NCBI RefSeq assembly: GCF_023284045.1
Contig: NZ_JAKIKQ010000001.1
Span: 186,001 to 250,000, forward strand
Direction: 5' to 3'
DNA: 64,000 nucleotides
Origin: Shewanella kaireitica
Lineage (GTDB): Bacteria > Pseudomonadota > Gammaproteobacteria > Enterobacterales > Shewanellaceae
Below the pieces are notes generated by a model that saw only the letters and a list, made by a program, of their open reading frames with translations, ran no database searches and was not told the DNA's origin. Each line of letters starts with the position of its first letter. The first letter of the stretch is position 1. Below are positions 17,289 through 25,484 of the stretch, in pieces. The translations under genes were made by a program, and so were the position numbers.

Positions 17289-18130
17289 CTAAAGTCCATG
17301 CCAATTTAATTGCCAATGTGCTGCGAAAGCGCATTGGCAAGGTGTCCTTTAGCGCTAATTGGCAAAAGATATTCGCTGAGCTAGAGGTGGGCAGTGTCGA
17401 TGAGTCTGGCCGCGCCTTGCGATTTAGTGCTGCGCAGTTACATCAACTGAATCAAATGTCGATGGTTTACTTTGGTAGCGAGCTACTCAAAGACTCCTTC
17501 GGGGGCACTCGCGCTGAGGTCGCCAAACACAGTCGCTATGAAAAGCTCGCAGCAATAGCCCCTGATGAACAGTATGTGCTGCTCAAGCCGCCACCTTTTT
17601 ATATGAATCTTCCAGTTGAGTATTCACTTAGAATACCGCTTGCTGACGTCATTCAATTATTTGAATCTCAGACTGCAACGATTACTCACCTAGTGATTGT
17701 TGAAAACCTTGATGCCTTTGATTGTTGGCATCAGTTTTCGGTCGATGAATCGTTCAGCAATGCATTAGTGGTGTATCGAGGGCATAACGGATTGGGTAAA
17801 GGACTTAGTGTTTTGCTTGAGCTGCTACCTAAGAGTGTAACTGTTGTGGCATTCGTCGATGTCGATCCTGCTGGTATACAAATCGCACTTACTACTCCCA
17901 GAGTCACTCAGCTGCTCGCCCCAAGCATTGAAGCCCTTTCATCGCTAGTCGTTACTGCAAGCTCCACGGAAGACTACACTGCACAATATAAACAACTTAA
18001 ATATATCCAACATCAAAGTGAAGTGTGGCAACCATTACAGCAGTTTATTATCGAGCATAGAGTCAGCATTAAGCAGCAGCATCTATTGGCTCATAAGCTA
18101 GGGTTAATTATCCATCCTCGAGCTTGTTAA
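17276..18130 (+). CDS. Toprim-domain putative nuclease subunit (JetD-like)
   Basis: A 284-residue protein starting with GTG at 17276, overlapping the kleisin gene by 13 bp. The C-terminal half is a Toprim fold: first strand ending in acidic E143 (LVIVENLDAFDC), a Gly-rich turn RGHNGLGKG (168-176), and the DxD strand VAFVDVDPAG with D195 and D197. E plus DxD is the metal site of JetD, topoisomerase VI A and related nucleases. In Wadjet, JetD cleaves closed circular DNA after loop extrusion by the SMC part. The N-terminal 100 residues look like a helical, DNA- or partner-binding region. The protein is shorter than most JetD proteins, so it may belong to a separate subfamily (DUF7281-like). Activity is inferred. 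Confidence 0.8.
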   Translation: MARLTKVHANLIANVLRKRIGKVSFSANWQKIFAELEVGSVDESGRALRFSAAQLHQLNQMSMVYFGSELLKDSFGGTRAEVAKHSRYEKLAAIAPDEQYVLLKPPPFYMNLPVEYSLRIPLADVIQLFESQTATITHLVIVENLDAFDCWHQFSVDESFSNALVVYRGHNGLGKGLSVLLELLPKSVTVVAFVDVDPAGIQIALTTPRVTQLLAPSIEALSSLVVTASSTEDYTAQYKQLKYIQHQSEVWQPLQQFIIEHRVSIKQQHLLAHKLGLIIHPRAC

Positions 18131-18549
18131 GCATAAAAACTCAGCAGTTTCGCTTTAGATAACACTATGTACCGAAGTTGACTGGTGATAATGACTTTCG
18201 GATGTAGCTCTGTTGGTTTGTTGTGCTGTTTATTTTGCTTTTTACGGTTGTTGCTACCGCCATGTTTTTGCTGGTTTGTTTTTAATTTGTTGTTATGTTG
18301 TTTCTTGTGTAAAAGTTGCTTCAATCTGGCTTTAGGGTGAATAGTTGAATTTACTGTTTTTACAGGAGGTTACCTGGTTGCCGTTGAGGTGTTATAAGAT
18401 TGTTTCATAAACTAATTTTATGGTTTTGATTGAAATTCTTGCCAGCATGTTTCACTATCCTTGCCACTAATAGATGGAAATTAAATATCCATCCAGATTG
18501 AAGGCAATAGCAGACATGCGTTAAGACATGTCGAATATAAGGCAAGTTA
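18131..18549. other. Intergenic region before the dicarboxylate symporter
   Basis: About 420 bp. A T/G-rich tract occupies 18210-18310; the complementary frame there encodes a Lys/Asn/Gln-rich low-complexity peptide that I do not take as a gene. It should hold the symporter promoter. No clear terminator for the SMC operon is visible. Confidence 0.4.
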
Positions 18550-19794
18550 ATGACTAAATCACTTTCTACTCGGATCTTTATAGGTCTGTTTTCAGGTTTG
18601 ATCCTCGGTTCGATCATTCAATACTTCCTCGCAGATATCGGTTTCTTCAGCGGTACAGTAGTCGATATTGCTTCCGGCGCTGGCACCATGTTTGTAAACA
18701 TGATCATGATGTTAGTTGTGCCATTAGTATTCGTTTCAATTGTATGTGGCGTTTGCGAACTAAAAGACCTCAATAGTTTTGGCCGTTTAGGCGGTAAAAC
18801 GTTTGGCTTCTACATCATTAATACCTTGGTGGCTATTTTTGCCGCACTAGCTGTCGCTTTGCTGTTAGCGCCGGGTAAAGGCGTTGATATGTCGAGCAGT
18901 GGTGGTGTTGATATTGTCGCCACAGAGCTACCAAACTTAGTACAGCTGATTGTGGGTATCGTGCCTAGTAACCCTGTCGCAGCCTTTACATCTGGCAATA
19001 TGCTACAAGTTATCTTTATGGCACTTTTGCTCGGCGGCGTGATTAAGTCACTTGGTGAAACGGCTAAAAGTGCTGTGAGTGGCTTTCAGGTTGCTAACAA
19101 AATCATGATGAAGCTCATTAGCGTGGTTATGCAGTTAGCACCTATTGGTGTGTTTGCATTGATGCTAAAACTCGGTGCAACCCTTGAAGCTGCGATATTT
19201 GGTAGCGTATTAGAATACCTTGTGGTGATTTTAAGTTTACTGCTGTTATGGATATTTGTAGTTTATCCATTTGCTGTAAGCATGTTTACTCCGGTGTCGG
19301 CCAAAGAATTCCGCGCTAAAACTCGTGAACAGATCCTATTTTCACTTTCAACAGCGAGCTCAAACGCCACTATTCCAGTCACAATGCGTACCCTCACCGA
19401 GAAACTCGGCGTTAATCGCGCCGTGGCAGGTTTTGGCGTACCGCTGGGGGCAACGATGAACATGGGCGGCGTATCAATTTACATCACCATTGCTATCTTC
19501 TTTGTTGCGAATGCGTTTGGCGCGCCAATAGGCATGGATCAGTTACCTGCGCTACTGTTTAGTATCTTCTTACTGTCTGTTGGCGCAGGCGGTGTTCCAG
19601 GTGGCGGAATGGTGATGATTGGCGTGCTTATTCATCAGATGGGTTTACCGGTTGAAGCATTCGCTATCGTTGCCGCGCTTGACCGTCTAATCGATATGGT
19701 ACTGACTTCATGTAACGTAGTGGGTGACGCAGCAGTACTGACAATTGTTGATGAAACTGAAAAACGTGCAGAAGCTAAGCTGGTGACTGCTTAA
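18550..19794 (+). CDS. Dicarboxylate/amino acid:cation symporter (DAACS, GltP-like)
   Basis: A 414-residue inner-membrane transporter with about eight helices and two re-entrant loops. DAACS motifs seen: MMLVVPLVFVSIVCGV, the Ser-rich loop LFSLSTASSNATIPVTM (about 255-280), MNMGGVSIYITIA (sodium/substrate site) and LLSVGAGGVPGGGMVMIGVL, then LDRLIDMVLTSCNVVGDAA. It imports glutamate, aspartate or C4-dicarboxylates with cations. AAGGCAAG precedes ATG 18550. It ends at a strong terminator. An internally deleted second copy lies at 21371-21622. A C4-dicarboxylate substrate would fit the fumarate reductase gene 6 kb away, but this is a guess. Confidence 0.93.
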   Translation: MTKSLSTRIFIGLFSGLILGSIIQYFLADIGFFSGTVVDIASGAGTMFVNMIMMLVVPLVFVSIVCGVCELKDLNSFGRLGGKTFGFYIINTLVAIFAALAVALLLAPGKGVDMSSSGGVDIVATELPNLVQLIVGIVPSNPVAAFTSGNMLQVIFMALLLGGVIKSLGETAKSAVSGFQVANKIMMKLISVVMQLAPIGVFALMLKLGATLEAAIFGSVLEYLVVILSLLLLWIFVVYPFAVSMFTPVSAKEFRAKTREQILFSLSTASSNATIPVTMRTLTEKLGVNRAVAGFGVPLGATMNMGGVSIYITIAIFFVANAFGAPIGMDQLPALLFSIFLLSVGAGGVPGGGMVMIGVLIHQMGLPVEAFAIVAALDRLIDMVLTSCNVVGDAAVLTIVDETEKRAEAKLVTA

Positions 19795-19813
19795 AGCGCC
19801 ACGGTTTATTTTA

Positions 19814-19842
19814 AAATGTCAGCGCTTAGCTGGCATTTTTTT
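19814..19842. terminator. Terminator between symporter and convergent small gene
   Basis: Stem AATGTCAGC (19815-19823) with GCTGGCATT (19829-19837, one G-U pair) and eight T bases on the plus strand. Confidence 0.85.
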
Positions 19843-20324
19843 TAGTCTATAATTTTACACTGATTAAAAAAATATCTTAATTCAATGGCTTCTGCGTCAA
19901 TATTAAATTTTGCAGATGAACTTCTTCCAGAGCTCATTGAAATAGCTTCAAGTTCCAGACTCAGTGGCTTATTAGATTGGAATTCATGACGGAGCTTTCT
20001 ATCTTTTTCTAATTCGCAGCTTTCGTTCGATACAAATGTAGAAGCAGAGCTTCTTCCACTCATTTGGCAAATAATACCATTTAAACCAACAATTAATAGA
20101 CTGTCATCTGCGTAGTAAGCATAAGGAATGTTTGTTGTGAGGGTCGTTTTTATGTTGTGACTGGCGCTGTCACAACTAAAAGTTAGCTTATTATTTTCTT
20201 GTAACACACGCAGTGACAAGTCAGATTCTGTTGAACTAACGATTAAATGACTACGAGATTCAGCTAAGCTTGGTAAGCTGTTTATAAGGGGCAAAATGCA
20301 TACGAATATTCTAAAAAATTTCAC
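19842..20324 (-). CDS. Small secreted protein, paralogue of the next gene
   Basis: A 160-residue precursor with a signal peptide (residues 1-21, ending SLPSLAES). No known family is recognised. It is clearly related to the protein at 20506-21033: both have LLIxxLNGxxxQxSGxxSxSxF in the middle and LEAIS(M/L)SSGxSSxxxF near the C terminus, plus a conserved Cys in FxCD. Three or four cysteines could form disulfides. Periplasmic or extracellular location is expected. Each gene has its own intergenic space, so a tandem duplication followed by divergence is likely. Confidence 0.72.
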   Translation of the reverse strand: MKFFRIFVCILPLINSLPSLAESRSHLIVSSTESDLSLRVLQENNKLTFSCDSASHNIKTTLTTNIPYAYYADDSLLIVGLNGIICQMSGRSSASTFVSNESCELEKDRKLRHEFQSNKPLSLELEAISMSSGRSSSAKFNIDAEAIELRYFFNQCKIID

Positions 20325-20505
20325 TATTCATCCTTGAGATCTAAATAGCTCATCCTATGAGCATGTTTCAATTTGCGGATGTTAGCATAGCTAAAGTCGA
20401 TTTTAATAGACAAATATTCTTAATATATAAACGGTGGTGCGATTTAACGAACAATGTTTATGAGTGGTTAATATTGTTTGTATTTTGTTAGGTTTTTGGC
20501 TGGTA

Positions 20506-21033
20506 TTACCTGCTTGCTTTCGTCATTTTAAAGTGAATACTGTTATTTCGAAGTGATAATTGATGGCAACTTTTTTGCAATTCAAATATTGCTTCGTCTA
20601 GGTTTTTAATCTCAAAACTTACACGACTGCTGAGTCCTGAGCTAAGTGAAATCGCTTCAAGATTCAATGTACCATCTGCTGAGCTGTTGAGAACATTAAG
20701 TATTGTGTGAAGATTATCGTTATCGCAATTAAAGCAAGATTTGAATTTAGAATCAGAGCCATCACCACTTAATTGGTGATGTAAGCCATTCAACTCAAAA
20801 ATTAATAGACTAGGATCATCGTTGTAGGCAAAAAAGTGTTGAGTGTCGACAATGGTTTGAATTTCAGTATTCTCAATATCGCACTTAAATTGCAGAGTAT
20901 TGCCCTCTTGGGTGGTTCTGATCTGTGCTGAATATTCGCTTAAGTCGAAGGTGAACTCACCAATAACTTCCGCTTTGGCAATTTGTATAGTTGTTAGTGA
21001 CGATATTAATAAAAACCAAAACCAATTCTTCAT
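20506..21033 (-). CDS. Small secreted protein, paralogue of the 19842-20324 product
   Basis: A 175-residue precursor from ATG 21033, chosen because the signal peptide (MKNWFWFLLISSLTT, cleavage near AKA-EV) begins there; the frame is open upstream to 21111 but that part is not signal-like. It shares with its neighbour the pattern LLIFELNGLHHQLSG, LNLEAISLSSGLSS and a FKCD cysteine, and adds a CFNC pair and a longer C terminus. The family is unrecognised and function unknown. Local AT content is higher than in the metabolic genes around it. Confidence 0.7.
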   Translation of the reverse strand: MKNWFWFLLISSLTTIQIAKAEVIGEFTFDLSEYSAQIRTTQEGNTLQFKCDIENTEIQTIVDTQHFFAYNDDPSLLIFELNGLHHQLSGDGSDSKFKSCFNCDNDNLHTILNVLNSSADGTLNLEAISLSSGLSSRVSFEIKNLDEAIFELQKSCHQLSLRNNSIHFKMTKASR

Positions 21034-21370
21034 GTTTACGTCCGATTTATTCCCTGTCAATAGTCCGTATTGACAACTGGACAGGACTTTAGCACGTAGA
21101 CTATTTAACAATCTAGTCTCATAGTCAAAAAAATGCCGCTTGTCAGATATGTGACTCTGTTTTTGTGAGTCTGTTCATAAATTGTCCTTGTTTGGGTATA
21201 TATTCAATAATAACAGTGACTTTTCTAAATTAGCTTTAGTTTATTCTTTATTTTTTTGTTGTGCTTTCGCTCTGACATTGTGGTGTTATCGTTACTTTTT
21301 TATGAGTGCTTGTGGTAGGGCTGCTGTATCGTGGTTAAAGGGTTGAGCGGTGCTTGCTTTCTTAGCTTAA

Positions 21371-21622
21371 ATGAAAAGTGATATGTCGAGTAGTGGTGGT
21401 GTACCAAACGGCGACATGGTGATGATTGGCGTGCTTATTCATCAGATGGGCTTACCGGTTGAAGCATTCGCTATCGTTGCCGCGCTTGACCGTCTAATCA
21501 ATATGGTACTGACTTCATGTAACGTAGTGGGTGACGCAGCAGTACTGCCCATTGTTGATGAAACAGAAAAGCGCGCAGAAGTTAAGCTAGAGACTGCATC
21601 AAACAGCGTTACCTCAAGCTAG
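21371..21622 (+). pseudogene. Internally deleted remnant of the dicarboxylate symporter
   Basis: The 83-codon frame joins two distant parts of the 18550-19794 gene. 21380-21402 matches the region coding DMSSSGGV (around 18886-18908), and from about 21402 on the frame continues with the C-terminal part starting at GGVPGGGMVMIGV, nearly identical through LDRLIDMVLTSCNVVGDAAVL and IVDETEKRAE. About 690 bp between are missing; the junction lies at the shared GGTGGTGT/GGCGGTGT. The remaining peptide is one helix plus loop and cannot transport. No ribosome binding site precedes the ATG. The tail (ETASNSVTSS) is longer than in the intact copy, so the parent was a diverged second symporter. Confidence 0.88.
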
Positions 21623-21643
21623 CTTAAGGGCTGCTTGATCATA

Positions 21644-21672
21644 AAAACTCGCCTAAATTGGCGAGTTTTTTT
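21644..21672. terminator. Bidirectional terminator, symporter remnant and response regulator
   Basis: AAAACTCGCC (21645-21654) pairs with GGCGAGTTTT (21660-21669), loop TAAAT, T run on the plus strand and A run before the stem for the minus strand. It serves the convergent remnant and regulator genes. Confidence 0.88.
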
Positions 21673-21689
21673 GTATGGATTTTAAAATG

Positions 21690-23069
21690 TTATTTTTCTT
21701 GTTTTAGCCGACGACTTAGTGCGCTTTGGCTAATGCCGAGCATTCTAGCTGCGGCTGTCTGGCTATTGGCAGTGCGGCTCATTGCCTCATTAATCAATGC
21801 ATCTCCCATCTGCGCCAATGTCGGCAGTTCTTTTGGAAAGACTAACTGATCACTATCCTGAGCAGTTACCTTGCTTAGGTTGATGGCCTCCATAAAAGGA
21901 CTGATATTGAGTTGAATACCATCGCTTCTGCTTACCGCATCAAACACCATACCTTTTAATTCATGCAAATTGCCGGGAAACTCATAGTCGGCGAGTTGTG
22001 AGGAGAGGGTGCTCGGTTGATCTGGCCGTGGCAGGTTCATCTCTTCGGCGGCTAAGGTGATGAAGTGATTGATCAACATGAATAGATCGAGCCTACGTTG
22101 CCTAAGCGGAGGCAGTTTAATGGTGTGAGAACGTAGACGGTAGAGAAGGTCGTTACGGAACTTGCCCATTTTACTTAAGGTCAGCAGATCATGTTGCGTT
22201 GAGGTGATGATTTTACACAGTACTGGATAGGCTTTGTCACTACCAATGGGGTAATACTGTTTATGCTCAATCACATCCACTAGTTTGGCTTGGGCTTCAA
22301 TCGGCAGATCGCCAATCTCATTTAAATATAGTAAGCCTGATTGAACCTGATGCAACACACCAGCTTGGGCGCTGACTTGACCATTATCTAAGGTCTTAAT
22401 TTGGCCAAACAGTTGCAGTTCAAAAGCACTAGCGCTTATTCCGGCAAGATTAACGTTGATAAAAGGCGCGTCTGGACAGCACAGTTGATGAGCAGATTTG
22501 GCAAACTCATCTTTGCCGGTACCACTCTCACCTTGAATTAGGATAGGCTCCGGACTAGGCGCAACCGCTTCAAAATAACGAAACTGATCAAGCAAGGCGG
22601 GTTCACAAGTCAAAATATTATTGAATGCTTCTGGCTGGGAAAGCGTTTTACTGAGAAAGCTCTCTTTAATTCTCAAATAATTACGTTCCAGCCCCACGAC
22701 TTCTAATGCGCGGCGCACTGTGCGGGCAAGATCGTCAACATTATCGGTTTTGATAAAGTAGTCGTAAGCGCCGTGTTTAATGCAACGCACAGCGGTATCG
22801 ACCTCATTGACACCAGTGACTATGATGACCCGAGTATTGGGATGGCTATTGCGGATCATATCCAATAGCTCTTCACCTGAGTGGAACGGCATAGTTAAGT
22901 CGAGTAAAACTAAAGCGTAATCACCGACTTCAAGACGGTTCATCACCTGCCGGCTGTCGACACAGGTATCGATTTTTGCTTCGGGCACTAATCGGTTGAG
23001 CGTTATTGCAAGGGTACGTAACCAAGATGCTTCATCGTCGACAAGTAGAATATTTCTGGCTAGTTTCAC
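21690..23069 (-). CDS. NtrC-like response regulator with degenerate AAA+ domain (no GAFTGA)
   Basis: A 459-residue protein. Receiver domain 1-125 has DD at 11-12, phospho-acceptor D57 and K107. AAA+ domain about 145-385: Walker A GESGTGKD (180-187), arginine-finger region FRNDLLYRL and sensor II FPGNLHELKG. Two key elements are lost. The sigma-54 contact loop that should read LFGxxxGAFTGA is LFGQIKTLDNGQVSAQAG (220-237), and Walker B is LLYLNEIGDLP with Asn250 where Asp is expected. The C terminus is a Fis-type HTH (TAAARMLGISQSALSRRL). It overlaps the kinase gene by 4 bp. It should still bind DNA, but activation of sigma-54 polymerase is doubtful; repression or sigma-70 control is more likely. 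Confidence 0.9.
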   Translation of the reverse strand: MKLARNILLVDDEASWLRTLAITLNRLVPEAKIDTCVDSRQVMNRLEVGDYALVLLDLTMPFHSGEELLDMIRNSHPNTRVIIVTGVNEVDTAVRCIKHGAYDYFIKTDNVDDLARTVRRALEVVGLERNYLRIKESFLSKTLSQPEAFNNILTCEPALLDQFRYFEAVAPSPEPILIQGESGTGKDEFAKSAHQLCCPDAPFINVNLAGISASAFELQLFGQIKTLDNGQVSAQAGVLHQVQSGLLYLNEIGDLPIEAQAKLVDVIEHKQYYPIGSDKAYPVLCKIITSTQHDLLTLSKMGKFRNDLLYRLRSHTIKLPPLRQRRLDLFMLINHFITLAAEEMNLPRPDQPSTLSSQLADYEFPGNLHELKGMVFDAVSRSDGIQLNISPFMEAINLSKVTAQDSDQLVFPKELPTLAQMGDALINEAMSRTANSQTAAARMLGISQSALSRRLKQEK

Positions 23070-25078
23070 GTTTGAGTCTCCAATGGGAAGCGAAGGGTGA
23101 TTACGGTGCCTTTGCCAATACGCGATTTTATCTGCATATCAGCGTTGTGTTCCTTAATGATGCGGCTACAAACCGACAGTCCAAGCCCGGTGCCACCACT
23201 TGAGCGTCTTGTGGTGAAAAATGGCTCGGTGATCCGTTGCAATGTCGCTCTGTCCATACCTTGACCTTTATCGGTAATCGTCAAGTAAGCAAATTCTGAC
23301 TTAGCGTGAGTTTTGAGCACAATATGCTGGTCATTATCATAAGTGTCAGCATCCAATACGATGGCATGGCAGGCGTTCTGAATTAAGTTGATTAGCACTT
23401 GGTTCAACTGCTGTGCATCGCCTTTAATAATGGGACTCGGACTGGATAAGTCAGTGACTACGTTTAAGGTTTTTATCTGGTTGGCTGTTAAGCGCAAAGA
23501 GACCTGTACCACTTCATTAAGTGATATTGCTTGGTATTCATCAGCAATGGTCGGTAAGGCATAGCGTTTTAAGTCGTTAACGATACGGCTAATACGATCG
23601 GCACCTTCAACAATCGATTGGCTACTCAGATTGAGCTCAGTTAATGCCGATGTAGGCTCTAGTCCTGCAATATTCCAAAATGGGTTCTGTTTCTGGTAGC
23701 TATCAGCAGCGATAGAAAGATCGGCTAGGGCATCATTTATAAACGCTATCGAGTGGATGATTATGCCGGTGGGATTATTGATTTCATGGGCGATACCTGC
23801 TGAAAGCTCTCCTAAAGAGGCCAAGCGACTGGCCTCGTCATTAGCTTGACGCAGTAGTTGTTGCTCTGTGGTCTCTTCCAGCAAAATAACTGCTTGGTCG
23901 TCGCCAATGGGATGCAATTGTAACTGCCAATGCTGGTTTTTAATAACCATATCAGCGATGGTGGAACGGTTGCTGTCTAAGGTTTCAAGTAGGCTTGGCA
24001 ATAGTTTGAATGGTTGACCATCGATGTAGTGGAACTCAGGATTTTTGAGTAGTTGATTATTATCATTACTCCACAGGCATTCACCTTGTCGATTAAATAA
24101 GGTCACTCCATGAGGGATACCGTCGAGTACTGACTGGAACTGTTTCGACAGGTTAGAAATAGCCGCTTCTGCTTTTTTCCGCTGAGCTAACTCTAGTTTT
24201 AATGCTTTACTGCGCTTACGTAAGCTAAGACTGACATACCCTGTGAGCAGCATGCCGACAGCAGAGATCAAACTGACAAAAATTGCCAGTGACAACATAC
24301 GTTGTTGCGCGGAGTTCAGATCGACTTTTTCTCGTCCTGTACCAAACCACTTATTGACGAGACGGTCATATTCTCCGGACAATTTTAGCTGCCGTAATGC
24401 ATCATTAATATGCGCCATTAAGGCTGCATTTTTGCGATTACTAACAAAGTTAAACGCACCATATATCAGTGGGTCACTGGAACTTCTAATTGATGGATAC
24501 AATGGCATTAATCGTCTGGCTACAAAGTTTTCTGCGATCACTACATCGACTTGTCCCTTTATTAATAACTGAAACCCCGTTTCGTAAAGGTCAACATCGA
24601 CCCTTTTAAAGTCTTGTTGTTTGCCTGAGATATACACATCGACAAAGGCCCCTTTTTTAATAGCGACTCGTTTACCTTTTAGATCGTCCCAGCCATCAAT
24701 GAAAGACTTGCCTTGAAGTGTGTAAGCTTTCGCGTGGGTGGCATAGATAGGATCGGACTGGCTCAGATCTCGATCGATTGTCACTGGGCTTACAACCGCA
24801 ATCACATCAATTAGTGATTCAGGGTTATGAACATCATCTAGTAGCTGCTGAAAGGTCTTACGTCTAACAACAATACGGTTACCGGTGAGTTGACCGATCC
24901 GATCCAGTAGCTCCAAGTTAAAGCCTTGATCGACCCCGTTATTACGCCATTCAAGCGGAGCTGTTTTTGAATGAACACCAAACACAATACTATTGCTCTC
25001 TTTAGCTACTGCAGTTTGGCTGAGCAGCACTGAAGTCATTACCAGCAGTGTGCATAAAAGTTTAACAAATATTTTCAT
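23066..25078 (-). CDS. Sensor histidine kinase with periplasmic solute-binding (SBP_bac_3) domain
   Basis: A 670-residue protein. Signal sequence 1-25; family 3 solute-binding domain about 30-250; one TM helix about 270-290; short coiled coil (LRKRSKALKLELAQRKKAEA); PAS-like domain about 310-410; HisKA H-box ELSAGIAHEINNPTG with phospho-His431; then HATPase with N box (NLIQNACHAI), G1 (DKGQGM), F (FFTTR) and G2 (GGTGLGLS). The periplasmic domain should bind a small amino-acid- or carboxylate-like ligand. It forms an operon with the NtrC-like regulator (4-bp overlap) and is divergent from fccA with a 406-bp shared upstream region, so fumarate, succinate or an amino acid is a plausible signal (inference). 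Confidence 0.92.
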   Translation of the reverse strand: MKIFVKLLCTLLVMTSVLLSQTAVAKESNSIVFGVHSKTAPLEWRNNGVDQGFNLELLDRIGQLTGNRIVVRRKTFQQLLDDVHNPESLIDVIAVVSPVTIDRDLSQSDPIYATHAKAYTLQGKSFIDGWDDLKGKRVAIKKGAFVDVYISGKQQDFKRVDVDLYETGFQLLIKGQVDVVIAENFVARRLMPLYPSIRSSSDPLIYGAFNFVSNRKNAALMAHINDALRQLKLSGEYDRLVNKWFGTGREKVDLNSAQQRMLSLAIFVSLISAVGMLLTGYVSLSLRKRSKALKLELAQRKKAEAAISNLSKQFQSVLDGIPHGVTLFNRQGECLWSNDNNQLLKNPEFHYIDGQPFKLLPSLLETLDSNRSTIADMVIKNQHWQLQLHPIGDDQAVILLEETTEQQLLRQANDEASRLASLGELSAGIAHEINNPTGIIIHSIAFINDALADLSIAADSYQKQNPFWNIAGLEPTSALTELNLSSQSIVEGADRISRIVNDLKRYALPTIADEYQAISLNEVVQVSLRLTANQIKTLNVVTDLSSPSPIIKGDAQQLNQVLINLIQNACHAIVLDADTYDNDQHIVLKTHAKSEFAYLTITDKGQGMDRATLQRITEPFFTTRRSSGGTGLGLSVCSRIIKEHNADMQIKSRIGKGTVITLRFPLETQT

Positions 25079-25248
25079 GGGTTAATCTTAGCATGCACTT
25101 ATACACGTTAACTGTGCAGTAATTCTCGGTTTTTGACCGCTACAACAGCGATCTAATAGCGCTATATCCCTGTCTTTCTGTCTCTTTGAAGTTTTACATA
25201 ATTGCTGGAGCGGTCTTATTGAGCGATGTTAGCTCGCTCACACAGGGC

Positions 25249-25296
25249 TATGCATTTTTGCATAACCCATCATGCCGTTATGCATTCGTGCATGAG
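25249..25296. promoter_or_regulatory. Two tandem palindromes in the fccA/kinase intergenic region
   Basis: ATGCATTTTTGCAT (25250-25263) and ATGCATTCGTGCAT (25280-25293) share the pattern ATGCA-N4-TGCAT and have centres exactly 30 bp apart, near three helical turns. They lie 192-235 bp before fccA and 170-215 bp before the kinase gene. Paired dyads at this spacing suit a dimeric HTH regulator, most simply the NtrC-like regulator encoded next door. Confidence 0.65.
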
Positions 25297-25484
25297 TAAT
25301 TTGGCAAGCTGTGATCAAGTGTTCAGTTTGTTGTGAGCTATTGGTTTGTTGGTTGAGAGCAGTGCATATCAGGCTCAAAATGAATTCGAACTTAACAATT
25401 GACGACAACATTAACGATTGTCGAAATTACCGTGATGACTTTTACAAGTGGCGATAAGTGACTTGATGAGAGTGAGGATTTGAG

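Noticed and set aside
15413..18130. Reading the SMC operon as plain MukBEF housekeeping condensin
   Set aside because: The SMC is shorter than MukB, the gene order differs from mukFEB, and a Toprim gene is included, which fits the Wadjet/MksBEFG type.
18127..18324. Lys/Asn/Gln-rich minus-strand frame
   Set aside because: Low-complexity complement of a T/G-rich tract, no start signal.
25300..25316. Possible sigma-54 promoter (TTTGGCAAGC) before fccA
   Set aside because: The -24 like TGGCA is present but no TTGC occurs at the right distance, and the neighbouring regulator lacks GAFTGA.
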